Assembly: GCA_947632555.1 (NCBI GenBank)
Contig: CANRPU010000006.1
Coordinates: forward strand, 1 to 64,000
Length of the DNA: 64,000 bases
Direction of reading: 5' to 3'
From: an uncultured Lachnospiraceae bacterium
GTDB taxonomy: Bacteria > Bacillota > Clostridia > Lachnospirales > Lachnospiraceae
In this document: positions 15,038 to 22,879 of the stretch, piece after piece
Layout of the letters: every line of letters starts with the position of its first letter
Numbering within the stretch: the stretch's first letter is position 1
The notes under the pieces: model-generated
Databases searched by the model: none
What the model saw: only the letters and a program-made list of their open reading frames with translations
Told to the model about the DNA's origin: nothing
Program-made: the position numbers and the translations under genes

Positions 15038-16903
15038 ATGAGTTCTGACGAGGAATATCTGGACAGCTTATTAAAATCCATGGGGGGCGGGACCACGGAT
15101 CTGCCGGACGGAGAAGAGGATTTTACCGCGGATATCGATGCGATGTTCGCGGAACTGGAACAATCCGGCCGGCTGCCGGATCCCTATGGGGAAACAGAGG
15201 AAAAGGCAGCCGCTGGCGGGCAGGAGGAGCCTGAGTCCGAACCGGAGCCTGAATCTGTATCCGTATCGGAACCGGAATCTGTATCCGTATCGGGGCCGGA
15301 GCCTGTATTTCCGTCGGAACCGGAACCGGTATTCGTATCGGAACCTGAGCCTGTATCCGTAACGGAGCCTGAGCCTGTATCCGTATCAGGGCTTGAGCCT
15401 GTATTCTCATCGGAACCGGAACCCGGGCCGGAATCCACAGATCCCGGCTACAGCATGGATGACATGGAGGAATTGCTCAATTCCTTCCATATGCCGGAGG
15501 AAGCGGCGCCTCAGGAGGCCGATGGGGCGGATCATACGCCCACTGTGGAAGGCACCCAGAGCCTGGACCAGGAAGAGATAGAAAACATGCTTGCCGCTTT
15601 TGATACCCGGGATCAGGAAATGGCGGAACACGCGCGCCAGGCGGAAGAAGAACCGGCCATGGACGCGGAAGAAGCGGATATCCTGGCGCTCCTGGACAGT
15701 ATGGGGGAAGATGACAGCGGCGCCAATGAGATCGGCGAACTGCTGAAAAAATCCGATCATAACGAAGCGGTGGACGATAGCATCTTTGAGCAGGGAGATG
15801 AGGAACGCGCCGCGGAAGAAATCGCCGCGCTCCTGGGAGATGACGGAGGAACTGACGGCGGGGAAGCCGGAGAGAAAAACCGGAAGCGGAAAAAGGAAAA
15901 ACCCAAAAAGGAAAGAAGGAAAAAAGAAAAGGTCCCGAAAGAAAAGAAAGCCGCGGAAGACGGAGCGGAGAGTGAAAACGGGGAACCGAAGGCGCCGGGC
16001 TTTTTCGGCAGGCTCTTTTCCAAACTGACGGAAGAGGAAGATGCCGGAGAGGAAAACGAAAATATCATGAAGGAGCTGGAGGCGGAGGACGCGGCCGCCG
16101 CCGGCAAAAAGAAAAAACGGAAAAAGGGCCTGATGCCGAAGAAAAAAGGCAAAGACGGGGACGAAGAGGAAGAGGAAACCGGAACCGGAAAGAAAGGCGG
16201 CAAAAAGAGCGGGAAAAAAGAGAAACCGAAAAAAGCGGCCAAACCCAGGAAAGAAAAAGCGGTAAAAGAGCCCGCGGCACCGGAGAAACCTTCCAGAAAA
16301 ATTTCTAAGGCAAGTATCGCGGTGATGGTCCTGTTTGCCGCCACCGTATTCGGGATCGTATTTATGGCGTCCGTATTTTTGTCCGGTATGCTGCAGAAGC
16401 AGAGGGCGGAGAAAGCCTTTGACGAAAGAGATTATCTGAGCTGTTATGAAGAGCTTTACGGCATGGATCTTTCCGCGGAAGAGGAAGAGATGTTCCAGCA
16501 CGCGCGGACGGTGCTGAAGGTAGAAAGACGCTTGAGCAAATATGAAAAATATCTGGAGGATTTCCAGATCGTGGAGGCGTTGGACGTTTTGATGCAGGCG
16601 CTGGCGGATTACGACGGGATTTACGCCGAAGCGCAAAGCTGCGGCGCGGAAGCGGAAGTAAATGACCTTTACGAACGGATTTACGGGATACTGGAAAGGG
16701 ACTACGGGCTGAGCAGGGAAGAGGCGCATGCCATCGCGAACTGTGAGAAAAATGTGGATTATACCCGGTATCTGACCGCGCTGGCCGCGGGAGAGGAGAT
16801 TCCCGCGGATGGCGGGGAGGCAATCCCGCCTCTGCCGGAGGATTCTATGCAGGATATCCTGCCGGAAGAGGAAGAACTGCATCCTCCCGTATTTCTGGAA
16901 TGA
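15038..16903 (+). CDS. Low-complexity acidic/basic single-pass membrane protein
   Basis: A 621-residue protein of unrecognised family. Residues 1-50 form a short conserved head (SSDEEYLDSLLKSMGGG). Residues about 65-130 are repeats of EPEPVSVS type. Residues about 130-290 are acidic with repeated short helical motifs of the form E(D/E)I..LL..F/L, and about 285-415 are strongly Lys-rich. One transmembrane helix lies near 425-447 (IAVMVLFAATVFGIVF), followed by a helical tail of about 150 residues with TPR-like character. The Lys-rich tract just before the helix predicts the N terminus inside. It is followed 20 nt later by hisH, with no link seen. Confidence 0.6.
   Translation: MSSDEEYLDSLLKSMGGGTTDLPDGEEDFTADIDAMFAELEQSGRLPDPYGETEEKAAAGGQEEPESEPEPESVSVSEPESVSVSGPEPVFPSEPEPVFVSEPEPVSVTEPEPVSVSGLEPVFSSEPEPGPESTDPGYSMDDMEELLNSFHMPEEAAPQEADGADHTPTVEGTQSLDQEEIENMLAAFDTRDQEMAEHARQAEEEPAMDAEEADILALLDSMGEDDSGANEIGELLKKSDHNEAVDDSIFEQGDEERAAEEIAALLGDDGGTDGGEAGEKNRKRKKEKPKKERRKKEKVPKEKKAAEDGAESENGEPKAPGFFGRLFSKLTEEEDAGEENENIMKELEAEDAAAAGKKKKRKKGLMPKKKGKDGDEEEEETGTGKKGGKKSGKKEKPKKAAKPRKEKAVKEPAAPEKPSRKISKASIAVMVLFAATVFGIVFMASVFLSGMLQKQRAEKAFDERDYLSCYEELYGMDLSAEEEEMFQHARTVLKVERRLSKYEKYLEDFQIVEALDVLMQALADYDGIYAEAQSCGAEAEVNDLYERIYGILERDYGLSREEAHAIANCEKNVDYTRYLTALAAGEEIPADGGEAIPPLPEDSMQDILPEEEELHPPVFLE
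15228..15435 (+). repeat. EPEPVSVS-type coding minisatellite
   Basis: Short repeats of the gagcctgtatccgtatcg type (about 18-24 bp) recur between 15228 and 15435, encoding roughly nine EPE(P/S)V(S/F)xS units. Open in all frames on the minus strand, which explains spurious ORFs there. Copy number is likely to vary between strains. Confidence 0.8.
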
Positions 16904-16922
16904 TCGGCAGGGAGAAATGGGC

Positions 16923-17543
16923 ATGACAGCGATTATCGACTATGACGCGGGCAATATCAAAAGCGTGGAAAAGGCTTTGCAGTTTCTGGGCGAGGAAGTC
17001 CTGGTGACCAGGGAACCGGAAGAGATACGGCGGGCGGAAAGAGTCATTCTGCCCGGCGTAGGCGCTTTTGGTGACGCGATGGAAAAACTGGATAAATACG
17101 GGCTGATCCCGGTGATCCGCCAGACTGTGGAGGAAAAGCGCCCTTTTCTGGGAATCTGCCTCGGCTTACAGCTGTTGTTTGAAAGCAGCGAAGAAAGCCC
17201 GGGAGAACCGGGACTGGGACTGTTAAAAGGCAGGATCCTGCAGATCCCGGGAGGCGGAGGACTGAAGGTGCCTCATATCGGGTGGAACTCTCTGCGGTTC
17301 CCCAGACCCGGCAGACTTTTTCAGGGGATCGGGGAAGGCGTTTATGTTTATTTTGTGCATTCCTATTATCTGGCCGCCGAGGAGGAAACGGTTGTGAGCG
17401 CCGTCACGGAGTATGGCGTGTCCATTCACGCGGCGGTGGAAAAGGACAATCTGTTTGCCTGTCAGTTTCACCCGGAAAAAAGCTCCGATGCGGGACTGCG
17501 CATACTGAAGAATTTTGTGAACCTGGGAAGGGAGAGAAACTGA
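16923..17543 (+). CDS. hisH: Imidazole glycerol phosphate synthase, glutaminase subunit
   Basis: A 206-residue class I glutamine amidotransferase that supplies ammonia to HisF in histidine synthesis. The nucleophile Cys is in [10 protein letters not shown], and the His-Glu pair is in QFHPEKS. The oxyanion-strand motif [10 protein letters not shown] is present. The ATG at 16923 has GGGAG 8 nt upstream; the in-frame ATG at 16917 is too close to it. The stop overlaps the hisF start (TGATG), as expected for a stoichiometric pair. No other his gene is nearby. Confidence 0.95.
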   Translation: MTAIIDYDAGNIKSVEKALQFLGEEVLVTREPEEIRRAERVILPGVGAFGDAMEKLDKYGLIPVIRQTVEEKRPFLGICLGLQLLFESSEESPGEPGLGLLKGRILQIPGGGGLKVPHIGWNSLRFPRPGRLFQGIGEGVYVYFVHSYYLAAEEETVVSAVTEYGVSIHAAVEKDNLFACQFHPEKSSDAGLRILKNFVNLGRERN

Positions 17544-18301
17544 TGTATACCAAAAGGGTCATCCCCTGTCTGGATGTCAAGGACGGCAGGGTGGTAAAAG
17601 GCGTTCATTTTGTCAACCTTCTGGATGCGGGGGATCCTGTGGAGGTGGCTGCCGCCTATGACAGGGAGGGAGCGGACGAACTGGTCTTTCTGGACATCAC
17701 CGCATCCAGCGACAGGCGCGCCATCGCGGTGGAAATGGTAAGGAAGGTGGCGGAACGGGTTTTTATCCCCTTCACTGTAGGAGGCGGTATCCGCAGTGTG
17801 GAGGATTTTAAAATGCTGCTGCGGGAAGGCGCCGATAAGGTGGCGGTCAATTCCGCGGCCATCATGAACCCACGGCTGATCTCGGATGCCGCGGAAAAAT
17901 TCGGCAGCCAGTGCGTGGTGGCGGCCATTGATGCCAAGCGGCAGCCGGGAGGCGGTTTCCATATCTATAAGGACGGCGGCCGGGTGGATATGGGCATGGA
18001 TGCCGTAGAATGGGCGGTCCGGGCGGAGAGCCTGGGAGCGGGAGAGATCCTGCTGACCAGCATGGACTGTGACGGCGCTAAAAACGGTTACGACATCGAA
18101 CTGACAAAAGCGGTATCCTCCGCTGTCAGGATCCCGGTGATCGCTTCCGGCGGCGCCGGAAAAAAAGAGCATTTTCTGGAGGCGCTGACAGAGGGAGGAG
18201 CGGAAGCGGTCCTGGCGGCGTCCCTGTTTCATTACAAAGAGCTGGAGATCAGAGAAGTCAAGGAATATCTGCGTGAGAAAGGTGTTTCTGTCAGGCTGTA
18301 A
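17543..18301 (+). CDS. hisF: Imidazole glycerol phosphate synthase, cyclase subunit
   Basis: A 252-residue (beta/alpha)8 barrel that uses HisH-derived ammonia to convert PRFAR into IGP and AICAR. Catalytic D11 (PCLDVKDG) and the second Asp in VAAIDAKR are present. Phosphate-binding VGGGIRS and [10 protein letters not shown] are also present. The length is normal. Its ATG overlaps the hisH stop by one base. Confidence 0.96.
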   Translation: MYTKRVIPCLDVKDGRVVKGVHFVNLLDAGDPVEVAAAYDREGADELVFLDITASSDRRAIAVEMVRKVAERVFIPFTVGGGIRSVEDFKMLLREGADKVAVNSAAIMNPRLISDAAEKFGSQCVVAAIDAKRQPGGGFHIYKDGGRVDMGMDAVEWAVRAESLGAGEILLTSMDCDGAKNGYDIELTKAVSSAVRIPVIASGGAGKKEHFLEALTEGGAEAVLAASLFHYKELEIREVKEYLREKGVSVRL

Positions 18302-18330
18302 AAAGAAAGCCGGCGGAACGGGAGATGCGT

Positions 18331-19005
18331 ATGGGAATGATCACAGGTGACTGGATGGAGGCTTTAAAGCCGGAATTCGGGAAACCATACTATAAAGAGC
18401 TTTTTACCTTTGTACAGAAGGAATACAATACAAAACAGATTTTTCCGCCCGCGGATGATATTTTCAACGCGTTCCATCTGACACCCTTAAAGGAAGTCAA
18501 GGTGGTCATTCTGGGGCAGGATCCCTATCACAATGAGGGACAGGCCCACGGGCTCTGCTTTTCGGTCAAACCGGATGTGGAGATCCCGCCCTCCCTGGTG
18601 AATATCTATCAGGAACTGCACGATGACCTGGGGTGTTACATTCCCAACAACGGTTATCTGGAAAAATGGGCCAGGCAGGGCGTACTGCTGTTGAACACCG
18701 TACTGACCGTACAGGCCCACGCGGCTTTTTCCCACAGGGGAAAGGGCTGGGAGGAATTTACGGACGCGGCTATCAAGGTACTGGACGGACAGGATCGGCC
18801 CATGGTATTTATTCTCTGGGGAAAACCGGCGCAGATGAAAAAGGCCATGCTGCGCAATCCCAGGCATCTGATACTGGAAGCGGCTCATCCCAGCCCGCTG
18901 TCGGCTTACAGAGGATTTTTCGGCAGCCGCCCGTTCAGCAGGACCAACGCCTTTTTAGAGGAAAACGGACTGGCGCCCATTGACTGGCAGATAGAGAATA
19001 TATAG
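18331..19005 (+). CDS. ung: Uracil-DNA glycosylase, family 1
   Basis: A 224-residue base-excision enzyme removing uracil from DNA. The water-activating motif GQDPYHNEGQAHGLCFSV and the C-terminal HPSPLSAYRGFFGS leucine-loop motif are both intact. Three in-frame ATGs exist (18325, 18331, 18337). GGGAG at 18320-18324 gives 18331 the best spacing. It is followed 16 nt later by lysA-Nudix. Confidence 0.96.
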   Translation: MGMITGDWMEALKPEFGKPYYKELFTFVQKEYNTKQIFPPADDIFNAFHLTPLKEVKVVILGQDPYHNEGQAHGLCFSVKPDVEIPPSLVNIYQELHDDLGCYIPNNGYLEKWARQGVLLLNTVLTVQAHAAFSHRGKGWEEFTDAAIKVLDGQDRPMVFILWGKPAQMKKAMLRNPRHLILEAAHPSPLSAYRGFFGSRPFSRTNAFLEENGLAPIDWQIENI

Positions 19006-19021
19006 GAAGAGGTATACTGAC

Positions 19022-20860
19022 ATGAAGAAACCGTTTGTGACAAAAGAACAGATCGAAGAAATCGTAAAGACTTATCCCACCCCTTTTCACATTTATGACG
19101 AAAAAGGTATTCGGGAAAATGTCAAGGCGCTGAAGGAGGCTTTCTCCTGGAACAAAGGCTATAAGGAATTTTTCGCGGTTAAGGCCACGCCCAATCCCTG
19201 TCTGATCCAGATACTGCGGGAATACGGCTGCGGCTGCGACTGCTCTTCTTTAACGGAACTGATGCTGAGCGGCGCCATGGGCGCGGGAAAAGGGGATATC
19301 ATGTTCTCCAGCAACGATACGCCCGCTCATGAATTTGCTTATGCGGCGAAGCTCGGCGCCATTATCAATCTGGATGATATCACCCATATTGATTTTCTGG
19401 AGCGGACCATAGGCTATATTCCCAAAACCATCAGCTGCCGGTTCAATCCGGGAGGCTATTTTTCCGTGGCGAACAGCATCATGGACAATCCCGGTGACGC
19501 GAAATACGGTTTTACCACGGAGCAGATGTTTGAGGGCTTCCGCATCTTAAAGAGTAAGGGAGCGGAAAATTTCGGCATCCATGCTTTCCTGGCCAGCAAT
19601 ACCGTATCCAACGAGTATTATCCGGAGCTGGCGAGGCAGCTTTTTGAACTGGCGGTAAAGCTGAAAGCGGAAACGGGAGCCAACATAACGTTTATCAATC
19701 TCTCCGGCGGCATCGGCATTCCTTATAAACCGGACGATACGCCCAATGATATCCGTATCATCGGAGAAGGCGTGCGCAGGGAATATGAAAAGATCCTGGT
19801 ACCGGCGGGAATGGGGAATGTGGCCGTTTATACGGAGCTGGGCCGTTTTATGATGGGCCCCTACGGACACCTGATCACCAGGGTCATTCATGAGAAGCAT
19901 ACCCACAAGGAATACGTGGGCGTGGATGCCTGCGCGGTCAACCTGATGCGGCCCGCCATGTACGGGGCGTACCATCATATCACCGTACTGGGCAAGGAAA
20001 ATGAGCCTTGCTGCTGCAAATACGACGTGACGGGTTCCCTCTGTGAGAACAACGATAAATTTGCTATCGACAGAATGCTGCCCCGCGTTGAGATCGGGGA
20101 TTATCTGGCTATTCACGATACCGGCGCCCACGGTTTTGCCATGGGCTACAATTATAACGGCAAGCTGCGTTCCGCAGAGCTGCTGCTCAGGGAGGACGGC
20201 AGTGTACAGCTGATAAGGCGCGCCGAAACGCCGAGGGATTATTTTGCCACTTTTGACTGCCTGGATATTTATGATAAACTGGATTTTGAGTCCTATAAAA
20301 TGTTTACGGGAGAACCTTTGTGGAAACTGGAGCTGCAGGATACCGAATGGCCCTTTACCTCTACGGACCAGGACCGAGAGATCGCCCGGGCGATCGTGGT
20401 TGACGGGCAGGGATCTTATTATTTTGTCAGGGCCGTCAGGGATGACGATTTCGGAAAAGCCACTTTGATAGAAACGGCTGGAGGCGGCGTGGAAGAAGGA
20501 GAGGAACTTCCCGATGCGGTCAGAAGGGAACTGAAAGAAGAACTGGGAGCGGATGTGGAGATCCTGGGCCAGATCGGGGTGGTCAGCGATTATTACAATC
20601 TGATCCACCGACACAACATAAACCACTATTATCTGTGCAGGATCTCTTCTCTGGGGGAAAAACATCTGACATCCCAGGAAACGGACAGTTATCATTTGAC
20701 CACTCTGAAAATGTCCTATGAGGAAGCCGTCGAGGAATATGAAAAACGCGCGGAAACAAAGCTGGGAAAACTGATAGCGGCAAGGGAGCTTCCTGTTCTG
20801 CGCAGAGCGAAGGAAATGCTGGATAAAAACTGTCGGAGTGAAGGAACTTATGATAGATGA
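19022..20860 (+). CDS. lysA: Diaminopimelate decarboxylase fused to a C-terminal Nudix hydrolase
   Basis: A 612-residue fusion. Residues 1 to about 430 are a fold-III PLP decarboxylase: the PLP lysine is K54 (FFAVKATPNP), the Gly-rich phosphate site is LSGGIGIPY, and the active-site Cys is in GSLCENNDKF. It makes L-lysine from meso-DAP. Residues about 440-610 form a Nudix domain with a perfect GX5EX7REUXEEXGU box from G488 to A510, catalytic glutamates at E503, E506 and E507. The reading frame is continuous with no internal SD at the junction. Stand-alone LysA is about 420 residues, so this is a true extension. The Nudix substrate is unknown; ADP-ribose-type compounds are the usual guess. Confidence 0.88.
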   Translation: MKKPFVTKEQIEEIVKTYPTPFHIYDEKGIRENVKALKEAFSWNKGYKEFFAVKATPNPCLIQILREYGCGCDCSSLTELMLSGAMGAGKGDIMFSSNDTPAHEFAYAAKLGAIINLDDITHIDFLERTIGYIPKTISCRFNPGGYFSVANSIMDNPGDAKYGFTTEQMFEGFRILKSKGAENFGIHAFLASNTVSNEYYPELARQLFELAVKLKAETGANITFINLSGGIGIPYKPDDTPNDIRIIGEGVRREYEKILVPAGMGNVAVYTELGRFMMGPYGHLITRVIHEKHTHKEYVGVDACAVNLMRPAMYGAYHHITVLGKENEPCCCKYDVTGSLCENNDKFAIDRMLPRVEIGDYLAIHDTGAHGFAMGYNYNGKLRSAELLLREDGSVQLIRRAETPRDYFATFDCLDIYDKLDFESYKMFTGEPLWKLELQDTEWPFTSTDQDREIARAIVVDGQGSYYFVRAVRDDDFGKATLIETAGGGVEEGEELPDAVRRELKEELGADVEILGQIGVVSDYYNLIHRHNINHYYLCRISSLGEKHLTSQETDSYHLTTLKMSYEEAVEEYEKRAETKLGKLIAARELPVLRRAKEMLDKNCRSEGTYDR

Positions 20861-22010
20861 GATAGATGAGGAAGAACGGGAATTTCTCGAACGCAGGGAG
20901 CGGAGAAGACAGCGCTGGATGGAAGAAAGAAAGAAGAGGGAGCGCAGGCTCTGGCTGTTTCGGGCGCTTCTGCTGTGCGCGGGTCTGGTCTGCACGATCG
21001 TGATTACCGTTTTCGCGGTGAGAGCCGGCAAAAGGACTGCTGTGGATTTTTCGGGGGAACAGAAAAATACCGCCGCCCGCGCCGGTATCAGGGAAACGGC
21101 CGGAGAGGCGGCTTTTCAGGAAACGCCGGAAGAGGGCGGGGAGGAAGAACCACAGGAAGAACTGCCCGAAGTATACCGGTTTGAATCCAACGCGGATACG
21201 CTGGATATCGACAGCGAAGAAGTGATCAGCTCCTGCGCGATCTTAGTCAATGCGGACACGGATATGATCGCGGCCGCGAAGGGCGCCTATGACAGGATCT
21301 CGCCGGCGTCCATGACGAAGGTGCTGACTGTCCTGGTGGCCGCGGAGGCGATCGGAGAAGAAGATCTGGACGATACGTTTACCATAACGCGGGAGATCAC
21401 GGATTACGTCTATGTAAATGACTGCAGCGCCGTGGGATTCGGTGACGGAGAAACGGTAACGGTCAGGGATCTGTTTTACGGGACGATCCTTCCCTCCGGG
21501 GCGGATGCGGCTGTGGGGCTCGCGGTTTATACCGCCGGTTCCCATGAGGCGTTTGTGGAAAAGATGAACGAAAAGCTGGAAGAGCTGGGTCTGTCGGAAA
21601 GCGCCCATTTTACCAACTGCGTGGGACTGTATGACGAGGCGCATTACTGCACCGTATACGATATGGCGGTGTTGATGAAGGCCGCCATGCAGAACGAATG
21701 GTGCAGGGAAGTGCTTTCCGCCCATACCTATACGACTACGGCCACTTTGGAGCATCCGGAAGGAATTACCATTTCCAACTGGTTTTTGCGGCGGATCGAG
21801 GATAAGGATACGGGAGGTCTGGTAGTGGGCGGCAAGACCGGATTCGTGGCGCAGTCTGGGAGCTGCGCGGTGAGCTGGGAAGAATACGCGGACGGAACGC
21901 CGTATATCTGTGTTACGGCAGGTTCCACCAGCAGCTGGAGATGCATTTACGACCAGGTGGAAATATACAACCGCTATATTTCAGCGGCGCGGGAAAATCA
22001 TGCTGTCTGA
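20850..22010 (+). CDS. D-alanyl-D-alanine carboxypeptidase (low-molecular-weight PBP)
   Basis: A 386-residue penicillin-binding protein trimming peptidoglycan stem peptides. A charged N-terminal tail precedes one transmembrane helix (about 30-55) and an acidic linker. The catalytic domain follows with SxxK at S154 (PASMTK), SGA in place of the usual SGN (LPSGADAA), and KTG at K329 (VGGKTGF). The ATG at 20850 is preferred over the GTG at 20838, using GGAG upstream; it overlaps lysA by 11 nt. No C-terminal amphipathic anchor follows, so the N-terminal helix holds it in the membrane. Confidence 0.9.
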   Translation: MIDEIDEEEREFLERRERRRQRWMEERKKRERRLWLFRALLLCAGLVCTIVITVFAVRAGKRTAVDFSGEQKNTAARAGIRETAGEAAFQETPEEGGEEEPQEELPEVYRFESNADTLDIDSEEVISSCAILVNADTDMIAAAKGAYDRISPASMTKVLTVLVAAEAIGEEDLDDTFTITREITDYVYVNDCSAVGFGDGETVTVRDLFYGTILPSGADAAVGLAVYTAGSHEAFVEKMNEKLEELGLSESAHFTNCVGLYDEAHYCTVYDMAVLMKAAMQNEWCREVLSAHTYTTTATLEHPEGITISNWFLRRIEDKDTGGLVVGGKTGFVAQSGSCAVSWEEYADGTPYICVTAGSTSSWRCIYDQVEIYNRYISAARENHAV

Positions 22011-22044
22011 CGAAATTGTTCGTGAAGAAAACCGGAAAAAAGAC

Positions 22045-22073
22045 TTGTCAACAACAACCGGATATGATAAGAT
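22045..22073 (+). promoter_or_regulatory. Promoter of tRNA-Leu
   Basis: TTGTCA (22045-22050), a 17-bp spacer and TAAGAT (22068-22073) with TGA before it (extended -10). It is 20 bp upstream of the tRNA. Confidence 0.7.
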
Positions 22074-22093
22074 AATACTCAGCTTTAAAGCGG

Positions 22094-22176
22094 GCCGGCG
22101 TGTCGGAATGGCAGACGAGGCAGACTCAAAATCTGTTGTTGGCAACAACGTGTGGGTTCAAGTCCCACCGCCGGCA
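22094..22176 (+). tRNA. tRNA-Leu(CAA)
   Basis: An 83-nt class II tRNA. The acceptor stem GCCGGCG/CGCCGGC is perfect, with discriminator A. The anticodon loop CTCAAAA gives anticodon CAA (reads UUG). A long variable arm (TGTTGTTGGCAACAAC) is typical of Leu, and the T arm is GTGGGTTCAAGTCCCAC. CCA is not encoded. Confidence 0.93.
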
Positions 22177-22309
22177 GTTCAAAATAGGAACAAAGTACAA
22201 GGTGGGACTTGAACCCTGAGCAACGTCCCACCGCCGGCAGTTCAAAATAGGAACAAAGTACAAGGTGGGACTTGAACCCTGAGCAACGTCCCACCGCCGG
22301 CAGTTTAAA
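22162..22309. repeat. 63-bp tandem repeats made from the tRNA-Leu 3' end
   Basis: GTCCCACCGCCGGCA, the last 15 nt of the tRNA, recurs at 22162, 22225 and 22288 with an exact 63-bp period; two complete units and one partial. Each full unit also contains GGTGGGACTTGAACCC (22201, 22264), the exact reverse complement of the tRNA T-arm segment 22154-22169. Each can therefore form a GGTGGGAC/GTCCCACC hairpin. This looks like a duplicated integration-site core or a copy-error product of the tRNA end. Confidence 0.9.
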
Positions 22310-22342
22310 AATCTGCATGAGTGACTATTGACTAAAAAGATA

Positions 22343-22371
22343 TTGACGGAAATGTCAATCAGTGTTAAGAT
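22343..22371 (+). promoter_or_regulatory. Promoter of the convergent antisense RNA
   Basis: TTGACG (22343-22348), a 17-bp spacer and TAAGAT (22366-22371) with TG at 22363-22364 (extended -10). No good coding sequence follows; the transcript would run from about 22378 into the terminator at 22430-22470. Confidence 0.7.
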
Positions 22372-22377
22372 AACTTA

Positions 22378-22472
22378 TACAAAAGGGTGTTACCTTGTAA
22401 AGCAACGGTTCGCCTTGATTATAGCTACTCAAAAAAGCAACTTAACTTTGGCTGGTGCGGTTGCTTTTTTGA
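22378..22472 (+). ncRNA. Putative antitoxin RNA of a type I toxin-antitoxin-like locus
   Basis: A predicted RNA of about 93 nt from a strong promoter to a bidirectional terminator. Its 3' part (22430-22470) is complementary to the end of the 40-codon membrane-peptide gene on the other strand. Its 5' part carries GGGTGTTACCT and CGGTTCGCCTT, which also occur near the 5' end of the opposing transcript. The arrangement resembles convergent Fst/par-type modules, but here the shared boxes are inverted rather than direct in the DNA. Function is inferred. Confidence 0.5.
22430..22470. terminator. Bidirectional intrinsic terminator
   Basis: AAAAAAGCAAC (22430-22440) and GTTGCTTTTTT (22460-22470) are perfect inverted repeats with a 19-nt loop. 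They give a GC stem followed by six T on either strand. The stop codon of the minus-strand peptide lies in the loop. Confidence 0.88.
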
Positions 22473-22564
22473 TGTCTTTTATTTTTTCTGGTCTGCCAGA
22501 TACTGATAATCGTCACGATGATACTGATAACCGTCACTACAATACCGACAAGTTCCAAGATCAT
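22442..22564 (-). CDS. Small membrane peptide, candidate type I toxin
   Basis: A 40-residue peptide beginning MILELVGIVV. One strongly hydrophobic Ile/Val-rich helix (about 2-22) is followed by W23 and a cationic polar tail (QTRKNKRHQKSNRTSQS). This is the shape of Fst/Ldr-type membrane toxins, though I recognise no specific family. The ATG overlaps the stop of an upstream 14-codon leader (ATGA), so it should be translated by coupling. The stop falls in the shared terminator loop. The opposite-strand 83-codon frame lacks these signals. Confidence 0.6.
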   Translation of the reverse strand: MILELVGIVVTVISIIVTIISIWQTRKNKRHQKSNRTSQS

Positions 22565-22605
22565 ATCAAACACCAATAGTGTTTACCTTTCACGTTATTT
22601 TCCAT
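22561..22605 (-). CDS. 14-codon leader peptide coupled to the membrane peptide
   Basis: MENNVKGKHYWCLI, starting at ATG 22605 with a very strong AAGGAGGGG 6 nt upstream (minus strand). Its TGA overlaps the downstream ATG (ATGA). The peptide gene has no SD of its own, so this leader probably sets its translation, as mok does for hok. Confidence 0.6.
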   Translation of the reverse strand: MENNVKGKHYWCLI

Positions 22606-22823
22606 AGGTATCCCCTCCTTATGATACAGGAAGTTCTCAAAATGTATTTACTAAATTTTCTTACAGAAAATTGGCAAAAGGCGAACCGCTACCGTTTAGG
22701 TAACACCCATATATCTATATTATCATAACGGCATGAGATTTACAATATATTGAATAAAATAAAACAATTTTACGGGGAATTTATATACTGCAACAAAGAA
22801 AAGAAAGGAACAAAATACAAAAT

Positions 22824-22855
22824 CCGAAAGTGTTTGATATCCTTTCGGTTTTTTA
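22824..22855 (+). terminator. Intrinsic terminator
   Basis: CCGAAAG (22824-22830) and CTTTCGG (22842-22848), followed by TTTTTT. No obvious gene precedes it on the plus strand; 22720-22823 is AT-rich and shows no coding signal. Confidence 0.75.
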
Positions 22856-22879
22856 TTTTGCCTTCAAACCATGAATCTT

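Larger units (their letters stand above)
22384..22710. repeat. Inverted paired boxes flanking the toxin-like locus
   Basis: Left (+ strand): GGGTGTTACCT from 22385, then CGGTTCGCCTT from 22406. Right (minus strand): the same two boxes in the same order in the region 22708-22679. Between the boxes the sequence differs. They lie at about 8 nt into one transcript and near the predicted 5' end of the other. They could be regulatory sites or the ends of a small mobile unit of about 325 bp; no target duplication was found. Confidence 0.7.

Noticed and set aside
15228..15435. EPEPVSVS repeats as a non-coding minisatellite
   Set aside because: They keep the reading frame across all units and are part of a 621-codon gene with a good start and downstream conserved-looking parts.
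15407..16924. 505-codon minus-strand frame rich in Phe/Leu
   Set aside because: Antisense of the Lys/Glu-rich gene (AAG/GAA codons read as Phe/Leu); no RBS and no recognisable domain.
22162..22309. CRISPR array
   Set aside because: The 63-bp units are continuous with no spacers, only 2-3 copies, and derive from the tRNA end; no cas gene is present.
22085..22318. Minus-strand 77-codon frame across the tRNA and repeats (repeated LPAVGRCSGFKSH)
   Set aside because: It is the antisense of tRNA-Leu and its 63-bp repeats; such frames are well-known spurious tRNA-antisense ORFs.
22328..22579. Plus-strand 83-codon frame
   Set aside because: No SD, it starts inside the promoter of the short RNA, and the minus strand has a strong SD, stop-start coupling and a shared terminator that explain the sequence better.
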